A program made the position numbers and the translations under genes. A DNA stretch of 64,000 bases from Acidovorax sp. 106 (lineage in GTDB: Bacteria > Pseudomonadota > Gammaproteobacteria > Burkholderiales > Burkholderiaceae_C): contig NZ_RCCC01000001.1 in NCBI RefSeq assembly GCF_003663825.1, positions 1,248,501 through 1,312,500 on the forward strand. The letters run 5' to 3'. The notes under the pieces were generated by a model, which was not told where the DNA came from, did not search any database, and worked only from the letters and a program-made list of their open reading frames with translations. Shown piece by piece: positions 27,369 to 35,832 of this stretch (position 1 is its first letter; every line of letters begins with the position of its first letter).

Positions 27369-29633
27369 ATGCGCGACTCGTTCAAGCCCACAGCCTGGGC
27401 TGCAGCCTTGCTCTGCACGCCTCCCACACGGATCGTCCAATGCCTGGGACTGGCATCCCTTGCGCTGAGTCCCTCTGCTTGGGCGGCAGACAAGTACATC
27501 AGCGATGCCAGCGAGACCATCAACACGACCCAGACGTTCGATGCCGTCGTGGTCGCCAACACAGACGATGCAGCGTCCTTGACCATCCAAGGCGCAGGCA
27601 CCGTGGTGTCAGGAACCACCTTGGTAGTGGGCAGCGACAAGAGTTTCAACATCAACGGCACGAACACCAACGATGGACAGCTCACCGTCACCGGCGGAGC
27701 CAGCCTGAGCATCAATGGTGATGCCACGCTGTCTTACGCCGCAGGCACCTTGGGCACCATCAGCGTGGACACCGGCAGCCAACTGGGCGTTACAGGCCGG
27801 CTGAACGTGGGCCGCGCCAACACCGGAACCCTGAACAGCGCTGGCGTATTGACCAGCGACAACGCGATGATTGGCGACCTTGCAGGCAGCGGTGGCAGCA
27901 AAGTTACGCTGTTGAGCGGGGGGAGCTGGACGAACACGAATGCACTCACTGTAGGCGGCGCTGCTGGGGGCACATTGCAGCTAGACAGCGGCAGCGCGTT
28001 CACACAGACCGCTGGAGCACTGGTACTGGGCAACAGCGCTGGCGTGACAGGCACGCTCTCCGTGACCTCGGCCGCACGCACCACACAGGCACTGCAAACG
28101 GCAGAGCTGCGCATTGGCAACTTGGGCACCGGCACCTTCAATGCGCAAACCACCACCGTGGCCAGCAGCTACGTGTTTTTGGGGCACGACGCAGCCTCCA
28201 GCGCGGGCAACACCGCCACGCTCAACAACAGCGCATGGAACATCGCCAGCAACCTGGACGTGGGCTACGGGGGCCAAGGCAGTGTGACGCTACAAAACAG
28301 CGCGGTAGCCGCTACAGGCAACGTGGTGCTGGGCAACGCCAACACCGGCCAGGGAAGCATCAGCCTGCAGACTGGCAGCACCCTCTCAGGTGCGCAGGTG
28401 CTCATTGGCAGCATGGGCCAAGGAACGGTCACAGCCGACGGAGTGGGCACGCGCATTACGTCCTCCGGTGTCGTCATTGGCAATACCGCTGCCTCCACGG
28501 GCAGCACGGCCACCTTCACCAACAGCGCCCAACTGGACGCGGGCACCGGGGTGGTCTATGTCGGCAACGCAGGACAGGGCACGCTCACACTCGCCAGCGG
28601 CGCCAGTGTCACGGCCGCCAGCATGTACGTGGGCTGGGACAACGGCGGCAACGGGACTCTGCAACTTTCTGCGGGCGCGGCCCCCCTGAATGTGGGAGAG
28701 ATCCTTTTCAACAACGGCACCGGCGCGGTTCGCTTCAACCATGGGCAAAGCAACTACACCTACAGCGGTCGCCTGAGCGGCTCGGGCACCGTCCACGTGG
28801 GCAGCGGCACCACCCTGTTCACTGGGAACTCCGACTACACCGGCGCCACCACCGTCGCCAGCGGCGCCACCTTGCAAATTGGCAACGGCGGCACGGGCGG
28901 CCAGTTGCGCAGTGACGTGTCCCTGGCTGGCACGCTGGTGCTGCTGCGCAGCGATCCGCAAACCTACAGCGCAGCCCTCAGCGGCGCTGGCACTTTGCGC
29001 AAGCTGGGTGGCAACACACTCACCATCAGCGGAAACAGCTTCAGCTTCACTGGCCCCACGCTGCTAGAGGCGGGCAAGCTCATCGTGGCCCCCGTTGCGG
29101 CAGGCCCGGGGTATCTGGGTGGCCCCGTCACGTTGAGCACAGGCACCGAATTGGCAGGCCATGGCTACGTGGGTGCGGTCCAAGGCAGCGGCACGGTGGC
29201 GCCTGGCCATTCGATTGGCACCCTGCGCGTCACGGGCAATGCAGACCTCACCGCCTCCACGCTGGATGCAGAGATCGATGCTGCCACCAGCACCTCAGAC
29301 TTGCTGGACGTGACAGGCTCCGCATCGCTGGCGGGTGGCACGCTGCGGATCAGCAACCTCGCGGGAACCCCCACAGCAGGACAGACGTACACCGTGCTGC
29401 GCGCGGGCAGCATCAACGGCCAATTTGGCACCGTCACCTTTGCGCAAACCTACCCGGGACTCAACGCATCGGTGCAGTACACCGCATCAGCCGTGAACGT
29501 GGTGTTCGCCTCCTCCATCCCTGCGGGCAGCAGCACCCACGCCATTCCGGTGTTGTCACCGCTGGGGCTGGTGGGACTGGCATTTCTGATGGGCGGAGCC
29601 GCCTTCTGGACACGGCGCAAACCCATTGGCTGA
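27369..29633 (+). CDS. Large repetitive secreted protein with CTERM-like tail
   Basis: A 754-residue protein with a signal peptide (about 1-40, ending SPSAWAAD). The body is a long series of imperfect beta repeats rich in Gly, Ser, Thr and Asn (VGNAGQGTLTLASGASVTAA; IGSMGQGTVTADGVGTRI), as in autotransporter-associated beta-strand repeats. There is no C-terminal beta-barrel. Instead it ends IPVLSPLGLVGLAFLMGGAA followed by FWTRRK, which has the motif-helix-basic order of an IPTL-type CTERM signal. I infer an exosortase-type surface protein, possibly an adhesin or matrix component. The 120-base gap upstream holds TTGTTGACG but no clear promoter. Confidence 0.75.
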   Translation: MRDSFKPTAWAAALLCTPPTRIVQCLGLASLALSPSAWAADKYISDASETINTTQTFDAVVVANTDDAASLTIQGAGTVVSGTTLVVGSDKSFNINGTNTNDGQLTVTGGASLSINGDATLSYAAGTLGTISVDTGSQLGVTGRLNVGRANTGTLNSAGVLTSDNAMIGDLAGSGGSKVTLLSGGSWTNTNALTVGGAAGGTLQLDSGSAFTQTAGALVLGNSAGVTGTLSVTSAARTTQALQTAELRIGNLGTGTFNAQTTTVASSYVFLGHDAASSAGNTATLNNSAWNIASNLDVGYGGQGSVTLQNSAVAATGNVVLGNANTGQGSISLQTGSTLSGAQVLIGSMGQGTVTADGVGTRITSSGVVIGNTAASTGSTATFTNSAQLDAGTGVVYVGNAGQGTLTLASGASVTAASMYVGWDNGGNGTLQLSAGAAPLNVGEILFNNGTGAVRFNHGQSNYTYSGRLSGSGTVHVGSGTTLFTGNSDYTGATTVASGATLQIGNGGTGGQLRSDVSLAGTLVLLRSDPQTYSAALSGAGTLRKLGGNTLTISGNSFSFTGPTLLEAGKLIVAPVAAGPGYLGGPVTLSTGTELAGHGYVGAVQGSGTVAPGHSIGTLRVTGNADLTASTLDAEIDAATSTSDLLDVTGSASLAGGTLRISNLAGTPTAGQTYTVLRAGSINGQFGTVTFAQTYPGLNASVQYTASAVNVVFASSIPAGSSTHAIPVLSPLGLVGLAFLMGGAAFWTRRKPIG

Positions 29634-29756
29634 GGCCTGGCAGCACAGTCGCGCAGAAGTAGCGCAAAGCCGGGTCCGCAAACGACCGTCACGCAGGCGC
29701 CACGAGTGCCGCCCGGCAGCGGTGTAGCATGGCCGCCCATATTCAGGAGGAGACCC

Positions 29757-30245
29757 ATGCACCCCAACGCCCAGACCCTGCAACGCTTTTACACCGCCTT
29801 CAGCCAGCTCGACCACGCCACCATGTCCGCGTGCTACGCGCCAGATGCCACGTTTGAGGACGAAGCCTTCTCGCTCAAAGGCCGCGAACAGGTGGGCGGC
29901 ATGTGGCGCATGCTGTGCAGTGCCACCCAAAAGCCTGGCGCTGCCGAGCACTGGAAGCTGGAGTTCAGCGGCATCGAAGCCGACGCCAACGGCGGCCGCG
30001 CGCACTGGGAGGCGCACTACCTCTTCAGCGCCACCGGGCGCAAGGTGCACAACATCATCGACGGCACCTTCACCTTCACGCCCGACGGGCTCATCGCCAC
30101 GCACCGCGACCGCTTCAGCTTCTGGCGCTGGTCGCGCCAGGCCCTGGGCCTGCCGGGCGTGCTGCTGGGCTGGTCACCGTCGCTCAAGCGCAAGGTGCGC
30201 AGCACGGCGGCGGGGAATTTGAAGAAGTTTTTGGCGCAGGGGTGA
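29757..30245 (+). CDS. NTF2-like (SnoaL-type) protein
   Basis: A 162-residue protein with excellent ribosome site AGGAGGAG before the ATG. MHPNAQTLQRFYTAFSQLDH, MSACYAPDATFEDEAFSLKG and AHWEAHYLFSATGRKVHN fit the nuclear-transport-factor-2 fold of small binding proteins and isomerases. The C-terminal basic tail (SLKRKVRSTAAGNLKKFLAQ) is also seen in relatives. Substrate unknown. It stands alone, 123 bases after the repetitive secreted protein. Confidence 0.85.
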   Translation: MHPNAQTLQRFYTAFSQLDHATMSACYAPDATFEDEAFSLKGREQVGGMWRMLCSATQKPGAAEHWKLEFSGIEADANGGRAHWEAHYLFSATGRKVHNIIDGTFTFTPDGLIATHRDRFSFWRWSRQALGLPGVLLGWSPSLKRKVRSTAAGNLKKFLAQG

Positions 30246-30550
30246 TAGGGGCTGCGTGATGCAGCGCAGGGGTTGATGCACGGGGTCGGTGGCTATCGGC
30301 CAGGAGCAGGCAGTCGCGCCACCGGCACAATGCAGCCAGAACCGGTCGTCCACGCAAGATTACCGATGGGCTTCTAACAACTGCAAATCGGCGGAGATGA
30401 GGTCGAAGCAACTGGACAGATCGTCCAGTGCAGGGCCGCGCAATCTGCCTATGATGGACTCAAGGTGCGCCTTACCTGTTTCGCCTGGAGCCACCGGTCC
30501 CTGTAGATTGCGGACAGACGGGCTAACCGAACCCTATCCATCGACCGTAC
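30246..30550. other. Gap of about 300 bases without a recognised gene
   Basis: Mixed composition, lower GC than the flanks. It contains CTGGACAGATCGTCCAG (about 30411-30427), a short interrupted dyad, and nothing else I can support. It marks the left edge of the accessory region. Confidence 0.5.
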
Positions 30551-30973
30551 ATGAATGACAAATTGAGCCAAACGCTCGCAGAGCATCTGCGGGCTGCTGC
30601 GACGGATGTAGATCTGTTTTTGGCGCTGGAAGCGCTTTGTCGTGCATCTCCCACAGTGGCGTGTGAGGCAATCACGGGTTTCATCCGCTCTGCACCGGCA
30701 CATCAGCTGCCTCTGACCCACAACGCTCTTCTGGTGCTGGCCGACCGCGCTCCTGCCTTGCTGGTGGCGGCCACATTGGATGACGATACGGCGGTGGCCC
30801 AAGCTGCCAAGCAGGCTTTGCTGATTCGCCCCTCTAACTGGGCTTTGCCCCTCTACCTGCGCATGGCCAAATCCAAGAGCGTGGATGAAGTCTGTTCGGG
30901 GTTGATGTTCCTGGGTCGTATCTCTTCGCCAGGTCGTTCACGGCCACTTCGAGATGTTGGAATGCGACTATGA
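30551..30973 (+). CDS. Hypothetical protein, possibly frameshifted at the 3' end
   Basis: A 140-residue helical protein (MNDKLSQTLAEHLRAAATDV; ACEAITGFIRSAPAHQLPL) with a HEAT-like alternation but no motif I recognise. The last 15 residues (PGRSRPLRDVGMRL) look unlike the rest. In another frame the same DNA reads GHFEMLECDYEAAELVIGG and stays open to about 31028, which looks more like protein. A one-base change near 30930-30945 may have replaced the true C-terminus. No promoter or ribosome site is convincing. Confidence 0.5.
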   Translation: MNDKLSQTLAEHLRAAATDVDLFLALEALCRASPTVACEAITGFIRSAPAHQLPLTHNALLVLADRAPALLVAATLDDDTAVAQAAKQALLIRPSNWALPLYLRMAKSKSVDEVCSGLMFLGRISSPGRSRPLRDVGMRL

Positions 30974-31017
30974 AGCGGCCGAGCTGGTGATAGGCGGTAG
31001 GTGCGCTCATCTAAGGG

Positions 31018-31095
31018 ACCCAACAAGATGACCGGCCCACAACACCCCGCGGCGAAGCCGTCTTCTGTCGTTGTGGGTCCGTGTCGATTGACATG
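31018..31095. repeat. Degenerate attC-like site
   Basis: ACCCAAC at 31018 fits the RYYYAAC core of an integron attC site. An inner dyad CCCACAAC (31036) to GTTGTGGG (31070) surrounds GCGGCGAAGCCGTC. The phrase CGTTGTGGGTCC is shared with the attC site at 35731-35832. The partner core near 31086 (GATTGAC) is poor. It lies just downstream of the minus-strand gene at 31113, the place an attC would have. Probably a decayed cassette site. Confidence 0.35.
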
Positions 31096-31112
31096 TTTGC
31101 CGCGACTGACAG

Positions 31113-31460
31113 TTACCTGCGAGTTTCATGGCGCTTAGGATGGATGAGAAACGCAAACACTCCGACAACGATACATGCCATCAAGATCCAGACCGCCCAC
31201 AATGGCAATGCCAAAAACTGCAGTAACGCATAGCCGAGAACGAATGCCACAAAGGCAGACAGAGCAACATACCCAAGACACTCCCCGAAGCTGGGACCGC
31301 CTTTGCGATTGTTCCAGAGCTTGAAATAAATGAAGATCAACGGTGCCACTACAAGGACTCCGATTCCGTTTCCTGAGCAATCGCCGTAGCACGCACCACG
31401 AGCATGCACAGGAACTGCCGTGAGAGTGCCGAGTAGGAGCGCAATAGCGGTGCGTATCAC
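31113..31460 (-). CDS. Small membrane protein, unknown function
   Basis: A 115-residue protein with GTG start. The signal-like N-terminus IRTAIALLLGTLTAVPVHA is followed by CYGDCSGNG and three hydrophobic stretches (about 33-50, 62-85, 88-109). It ends with a basic tail PKRHETRR. Two Cys just after the signal could form a disulphide. I do not recognise the family. It may be an old cassette gene because a degenerate attC-like site follows it. Confidence 0.6.
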   Translation of the reverse strand: MIRTAIALLLGTLTAVPVHARGACYGDCSGNGIGVLVVAPLIFIYFKLWNNRKGGPSFGECLGYVALSAFVAFVLGYALLQFLALPLWAVWILMACIVVGVFAFLIHPKRHETRR

Positions 31461-31939
31461 GGCAAAGTGTCTTTCAATCGGGATAAGACCCGTACCAATT
31501 CGCAGGCCATATCTGGCGCTTACAGTCTAAATTGGCTCGGAAAAAGTGCTGCGATGGGCTTACAGCCTGGCGCTGCAGCACCTGTGCTATGTAGGAGCAA
31601 AGTGCCAAATTCAGCCATGAACCCCGCCGCCCCTCCTGTGTTGCGCGCGACACGGTTACTGGATCAGGTCCGTGAGCGCATTCGTTAAAAACACTGTAGC
31701 CCACGCGCCGAGCAGTACCGATGCCATCGGTCCCGTGCATCATCAAAGAACGGCTTAAAGGCTTTGATCTGAGCGGATGCTTTGGGCCCGCTGGAGCCAG
31801 TGCGCGTGCGGCAGAATGCGGCCAAGAGCAGACTTCGGCACCGGCTCTAAACGAGTGCCGCTAGCGGTACATCTAGATGCTCAAGAGCATCTAGACGAAG
31901 AGGCACTGAAGTTGTCGCCGACATTAACAATAGATCAGC
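31461..31939. other. 479-base gap without a supported gene
   Basis: Several short open frames occur on both strands (for example 31467-31688 plus and 31474-31746 minus), but none has a ribosome site or protein-like composition. The only clear structure is the 24-base palindrome at 31872. Confidence 0.5.
31872..31895. promoter_or_regulatory. Perfect 24-base inverted repeat upstream of the DUF6882-like gene
   Basis: TCTAGATGCTC-AA-GAGCATCTAGA: eleven base pairs with a two-base centre, ending 45 bases before the ATG at 31940. No T-run follows, so an operator is likelier than a terminator. No local regulator gene is known to match it. Confidence 0.5.
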
Positions 31940-32668
31940 ATGAGCACATTTCAGGACTACTTTGCAGACCACGCGGCTTCCTCGTTCGCCAGGCAAATGG
32001 CGTTGGCCGACATCATCGGTGAAAGGCCCTGGGGTATCGACATGCAGAAAGGCCAGTTGCGCTTCGGCGATGACCTGGAATACGGCGTGCAACTGCTTGG
32101 CACGCATGCCTTTGAACCTCGCACATGGCTCTGGGTTTGGGCCAATACGCAGAGCAATCTTCCGCCACAGCTCATTGAGACAGCCTTGCGCATTCGGCAG
32201 CTGGGGAAGGATCAGACCGTGGAGGCGTTCACCCAACCTTCCCTGCAGTTGTGCGAGATTACCGATCACATGATCGCCATGACCTGCAGCGGCCTTGCGG
32301 GCGGCCTTTGTTACTACCGCGCACCATACGAAGGTGGAGCACTGTTCGTTCTACTTGACGATGTGCCGGTAGAGGTGCTGGCGTCGGTGTCTCTGCCTCG
32401 CGTGTGCACGGTACTGACGGAAGTGGTATCGCAGTTCGATGTAGACCACCGCCGCATGGTTACAAGCTTTCTTCAGCAGCAAGGGTTGCGTACGGAATCC
32501 AACGGTGGGGCGAGCATCCGTGCCGAGAGAACGGGTGAAGGACACGTCGAGATTGCCTTCGACGAGCTCGGCCGCATATCGAATGTCGCCACGTCATTAG
32601 GTCCGGCCGTGCCAGCACTTGGCGCGCAGGAAAAAACCAAGCGGTCGCGATGGCAGTTCTGGAAATAG
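31940..32668 (+). CDS. DUF6882-like hypothetical protein
   Basis: A 242-residue soluble protein. WGIDMQKGQLRFGDDLEYGV, VQLLGTHAFEPRTWLWVWAN and a following helix with ALRIRQLGKDQTVEAFT resemble the DUF6882 family, which has no known function. The C-terminal tail is basic (EKTKRSRWQFWK). The family assignment is from memory of the WLWAWAN-type core, so moderate only. It is preceded by a perfect palindrome at 31872 and lies inside the accessory region. Confidence 0.65.
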   Translation: MSTFQDYFADHAASSFARQMALADIIGERPWGIDMQKGQLRFGDDLEYGVQLLGTHAFEPRTWLWVWANTQSNLPPQLIETALRIRQLGKDQTVEAFTQPSLQLCEITDHMIAMTCSGLAGGLCYYRAPYEGGALFVLLDDVPVEVLASVSLPRVCTVLTEVVSQFDVDHRRMVTSFLQQQGLRTESNGGASIRAERTGEGHVEIAFDELGRISNVATSLGPAVPALGAQEKTKRSRWQFWK

Positions 32669-32776
32669 ATGCCCGTGTGGATGCTCCTGCGGCGCGCTGA
32701 CCCACTTCGCACGGTGAGTGCATCTTCATGGCTGTTCGAAGCCGAGCGTCCGCTTGGGATAGCTCCCGGCGACCGC

Positions 32777-32918
32777 TTCGGGCCCAAAGCACCCTATCCC
32801 AACTCTGGCCACGCAGCGGCCTCATTCAAAGCGGCTGCACGCAGTGGCCCGAATACAAACAAAACAGGCCTCTAGCGCTTTCGAATCAAGCGCTGGCAGC
32901 TACCAAATAGATAGCAAT
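32777..32918. repeat. ~140-base module ending in an AGCGCTT repeat
   Basis: The last third (32861-32918) is a clear AGCGCTT repeat: GCCTCTAGCGCTT-tcgaatc-AAGCGCTGGCAGCTACC followed by AAATAGATAGCAA. The part before it begins GGGCCCAAAGCACCCTATCC and aligns loosely with 36358-36440 (GGGCCCAAAGCGCCCCATTA), in the same order and spacing. The 400-base gap 32669-33068 holds this and nothing else I can name. Confidence 0.6.
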
Positions 32919-33068
32919 TCATCATTCAGCGGCGCAGAGTGCCACGCTAGCGCCGTGACAGGCGCTGACAGCTTGCACGCGCAGCACCTTGCCCGCCCAT
33001 CCGCCCTACAGATTCCCCCTAGCAAGCCGATAAATAGATAACTATTTGTCAACCACCCCAGGGAGGGA

Positions 33069-34667
33069 ATGCCTGTGACGCTGCTCTCGTCGCTCACCGG
33101 TGCGCGCGCTGCCACGCCCATGGCCCCCATCGACCGCGAGGCACTGCGCCAGCGGGTGCAAGAGGCCAGTGCCCGGCCTCAGCCCTCACAGCCTGCGGTG
33201 GTGGGCGCATCCACCATCACGCTGCAAGACGCAGCGACCACCGCATCGCTCGTCTGGAGTGCCCTGCCACCAGACCGCGCCGTGCCACCGGACAACACCT
33301 ATAGCGCAACGGGCTCGCTCACATTCACCTCTGTGACCACAACAGATTGGAGAGAGACCCTCCCCAAGCTAGAGCAGCTCTGGGCCAACGCGCCTGCGGG
33401 CGATGCCATCAGCCGCCAGATGGAAAGCAATCAACTGCGCAACAACGGGGGCAAGCTGGCCAGCCAGTGGAATGGGCTGGGCGGCGCACTGCTGTCACTG
33501 GCGGCAGCCCCCGCCACCGGGCCAGTGCAGTACCAACAGACACTGCTGATGGCAGCAGACCCCACACAGCCGTTGCAGGCGCAGTTCGCCGGGTTGCAAC
33601 GGGGGGCCACGACCGTCAACCTGCAAATCAAAACCCGGTCGGGCCAGACCGTGGACCTGCAAATCGCCGCCAACAACCAGCCGGGGCAACCGGGCCAAGC
33701 CAGCAGCCGTGGCTTGCAAGTGAGCGTGAACACCTCGGGGCCGCTGAGCGACAACGAGCGGCAGGCCCTGGCCGCGTTGTCTCAAGGCCTGGAAGAAGCG
33801 CTGGCCGGGCTCGGTGACGAAAAGGCGCCCGCAATCAATCTCTCAGGCCTGCTGGCCTATGACCGCAGCGTGTTTTCGCAGTTGGACCTGGACATCCAAA
33901 ACCCCACGCCAGGCGCAGCACTCGGGTCATTTGCCTTTCACCTGGGCGATAGCGGCAACGCGCTGTCTTACCAAGGGGCCAAAGGCAAGCTGGATCTGCG
34001 ACTGGACGCGAACCCACCGCTGCAAGCAGGCAGCACAGAACAGCGCCAGGCGGCCATTGCGCAGCAACTCCAGCTCATCGATGACGCTGCCGAGCGCAGC
34101 CACGCCGATGAAACGCTGGTGGCTTTGTTCAAAAGCAGCTTTGCGCAGTTGCAGGGGGCCGCCCCCACGAAGGCGGCAGACACCCCTTTGGACCCCACGA
34201 GCGCAGTGGAAGCTGGCCTGACCGAAAAGGCGCAGCCCCTGCTCAGCGGGCTGGTGGACTTTGAAGCCAGCTTCAGCGGCGACTTCGCCCACCCCAATCG
34301 CTGGGGCAGCACCAACGAGAAAGGCCACGCGCAATACGCCATCAGCCAAAAAACTGCTGTGGAGGTAGATCACAAGCTGAAAACGGTGGACATCGCGCAA
34401 ACGCAAAGTGAGCAACTGCAGTCGCGCTACGCCGAGGCACGCTTTGACGGGGTGCTCGACATGCAGTCGGGCAATTTCGATCGGTATTCGGTCCAGGACC
34501 GCAGCACGGTGACCACCCTGATCAACGCCGCCCAAGGCAAGCCCCTCAGCGCCGCGCGCACCACCGACCGGCAGCAACTGGAAACCCATGAAACGTTGGT
34601 TAAGCACCGCGTGGTGGACCGGCGCGAAACCCCAAACCAGCAGCACCTGCTGACCGTGCTGCTGTAG
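33069..34667 (+). CDS. Hypothetical protein, 532 residues
   Basis: Good ribosome site GGGAGGGA before ATG. The protein is rich in Gln, Ala, Ser and Leu, has no signal peptide and no Cys that I can see. An N-terminal helix (IDREALRQRVQEASARPQPS) leads into repeated beta-like stretches: TYSATGSLTFTSVTTTDW, VNLQIKTRSGQTVDLQIAAN, VFSQLDLDIQNPTPGAALGS, NALSYQGAKGKLDLRLD. The style recalls flagellar hook-length or type III needle-length proteins, but I cannot assign a family. It stands alone in the accessory region. Confidence 0.7.
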   Translation: MPVTLLSSLTGARAATPMAPIDREALRQRVQEASARPQPSQPAVVGASTITLQDAATTASLVWSALPPDRAVPPDNTYSATGSLTFTSVTTTDWRETLPKLEQLWANAPAGDAISRQMESNQLRNNGGKLASQWNGLGGALLSLAAAPATGPVQYQQTLLMAADPTQPLQAQFAGLQRGATTVNLQIKTRSGQTVDLQIAANNQPGQPGQASSRGLQVSVNTSGPLSDNERQALAALSQGLEEALAGLGDEKAPAINLSGLLAYDRSVFSQLDLDIQNPTPGAALGSFAFHLGDSGNALSYQGAKGKLDLRLDANPPLQAGSTEQRQAAIAQQLQLIDDAAERSHADETLVALFKSSFAQLQGAAPTKAADTPLDPTSAVEAGLTEKAQPLLSGLVDFEASFSGDFAHPNRWGSTNEKGHAQYAISQKTAVEVDHKLKTVDIAQTQSEQLQSRYAEARFDGVLDMQSGNFDRYSVQDRSTVTTLINAAQGKPLSAARTTDRQQLETHETLVKHRVVDRRETPNQQHLLTVLL

Positions 34668-34883
34668 CGCGCGGGGCACAAGGTGGGCAGCACCATCGAT
34701 GGCGACTCCTCCCCGACAGGCTGACCGCCCTCGTTCAAGTGCAAACAGGGAAGCACAGCGGCAGCGAATTGGAAGAAGTTTTGCGCAAAGACTATTGAGG
34801 GGGCGGCCCGATGCGGAGGGCGGAATGCTTTGGAACGGCGGCTTTCGGCCAGGAGCTGCCTGTGGAAGCGAATAGAAGCAGAC
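34668..34883. other. Gap before the cassette cluster
   Basis: About 215 bases after the 532-residue protein gene. Fragments such as GAATTGGAAGAAGTTTTGCG recall the end of other genes here (compare GAATTTGAAGAAGTTTTTGG at 30217, the NTF2-like C-terminus). It may be a remnant of a duplicated gene end. No complete gene. Confidence 0.4.
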
Positions 34884-34940
34884 GCTCAACGTTGGCGCTC
34901 AGCGGGCGGCGAAGCCGTCCGATGCAGCAAGGGGTTAAGT
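34884..34940. repeat. attC-like recombination site 1 (57 bases)
   Basis: GCTCAAC at 34884 and GTTAAGT at 34934 match the RYYYAAC and GTTRRRY core boxes of integron attC sites. Between them is an imperfect dyad CGGGCGGC-gaa-GCCGTCCG. The 57-base length equals the shortest usual attC. The minus-strand gene at 34945 ends five bases away, the normal gene-attC spacing. Confidence 0.68.
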
Positions 34941-34944
34941 CTCA

Positions 34945-35274
34945 TCATCCCAAACGCTCCTTAGTGCGACACCATGCAAACTCCATGAGCCCACCCAACT
35001 CCGGGTCAGGTTGTTGAAGCACAAGGCTAGCGATCGATTCTTGGAAGCTCCGCTCGCAGACGCCCCCAAGCGACTGAACCAAGCAGGCCAAGATTCTGTG
35101 CTGGATCTCATTGACGCTGCGCAATTGGCTGGGCTCGTCCAGTTCTTCGGTTTGTGGTCGATAACTGTTGCGGGCGACAACAGTGAGTTCGTGAGCCAAC
35201 GCAGCAAGGAAAAGTACTTTGCTCTCATGTGGCAATTCGGCGAGCCAATGACCCTCCTGTTTAACGCTTTGCAT
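34945..35274 (-). CDS. Cassette gene 1, hypothetical 109-residue protein
   Basis: Starts ten bases after the GTTAAGT core of attC site 2 and ends five bases before attC site 1, as integron cassette genes do. The protein (GHWLAELPHESKVLFLAALA; NEIQHRILACLVQSLGG) is helical and soluble. I recall similar proteins, with a ...SK..FLA.L.H.LT...R..Y... pattern, from cassette arrays and environmental genomes, where function is unknown. Base composition is lower in GC than the neighbouring core genes, as expected for acquired cassettes. Confidence 0.75.
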   Translation of the reverse strand: MQSVKQEGHWLAELPHESKVLFLAALAHELTVVARNSYRPQTEELDEPSQLRSVNEIQHRILACLVQSLGGVCERSFQESIASLVLQQPDPELGGLMEFAWCRTKERLG

Positions 35275-35283
35275 GTGGGTGAG

Positions 35284-35345
35284 ACTTAACGTCGGCGCTG
35301 TACGGCGGGCAACACCCGCCGCTTAGCGGCCTCATTTTGTTACCT
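35284..35345. repeat. attC-like recombination site 2 (62 bases)
   Basis: ACTTAAC at 35284 matches RYYYAAC and equals the reverse complement of a GTTAAGT core. The far box GTTACCT (35339) is imperfect. Between them GGCGGGCAACACCCGCC and GCCGCTTAGCGGC form strong overlapping dyads. It sits between two minus-strand genes. Confidence 0.6.
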
Positions 35346-35364
35346 GTCCGCTTCGAGCAAAGGG

Positions 35365-35703
35365 TCAAACATCACGTTTTACCTCTGCGAGGCGAACCTC
35401 TGAAAATCGCATTGCCATTGGGTCGCCTTGCACCTCAAGCGCACCGCTTTGTTCCAATTCAATGATGCGGACCGGCATGTAAACATACGGAAGATGAGGA
35501 AACTTCGCGTCGAACTCTTTCAATGAAGTTCCGACGACCATTGCCACCTTGCGCCAGCGCTCTGTGCAACTTTGCAGGATAAGTGCATCAACCGCTGCAG
35601 CGTCCGCTGCTGTCGCTTGCCGCATCTGCGCCAATTCCTCCGGCGTCGGTTCGTCGTCATTCTCTTCGTCGTCAGCGTCAAGTGGTTCTATTTGATCTGG
35701 CAT
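35365..35703 (-). CDS. Cassette gene 2, hypothetical 112-residue acidic protein
   Basis: Starts MPDQIEPLDADDEENDDEPT, an acidic N-terminus, followed by helical TPEELAQMRQATAADAAAVD and a compact end FPHLPYVYMPVRIIELEQSG. The C-terminal part resembles small proteins often annotated DUF3658; this is a tentative match. The ATG at 35703 is preferred although the frame is open further upstream through attC site 3. It lies between attC-like sites 3 and 2. No function can be assigned. Confidence 0.72.
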   Translation of the reverse strand: MPDQIEPLDADDEENDDEPTPEELAQMRQATAADAAAVDALILQSCTERWRKVAMVVGTSLKEFDAKFPHLPYVYMPVRIIELEQSGALEVQGDPMAMRFSEVRLAEVKRDV

Positions 35704-35730
35704 GGTTTGATGGCGATGGGTGGCAGTGAG

Positions 35731-35832
35731 GTTTAACGTTGGCCGTGAGTGGACCGCAACGGCGCACTCAGCATTGAAGAATAGCGACCACGTCGGCCGC
35801 CGTTGTGGGTCCAATCGACGAACCTGTTAGAC
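35731..35832. repeat. attC-like recombination site 3 (102 bases)
   Basis: GTTTAAC at 35731 and GTTAGAC at 35826 match RYYYAAC and GTTRRRY. Inside, TGGACCGCAACGGCG pairs imperfectly with GCCGTTGTGGGTCCA, giving a long stem. The stop codon of the minus-strand gene above lies within the GTTAGAC box (TAA on the minus strand), a common trait of integron cassettes. Confidence 0.72.

Noticed and set aside
31467..31688. Small plus-strand gene of 73 codons
   Set aside because: No ribosome site, no protein-like composition, and it overlaps an equally weak frame on the other strand.
34811..35017. Small plus-strand gene across attC-like site 1
   Set aside because: It runs through the recombination site and into the antisense of cassette gene 1; no ribosome site.
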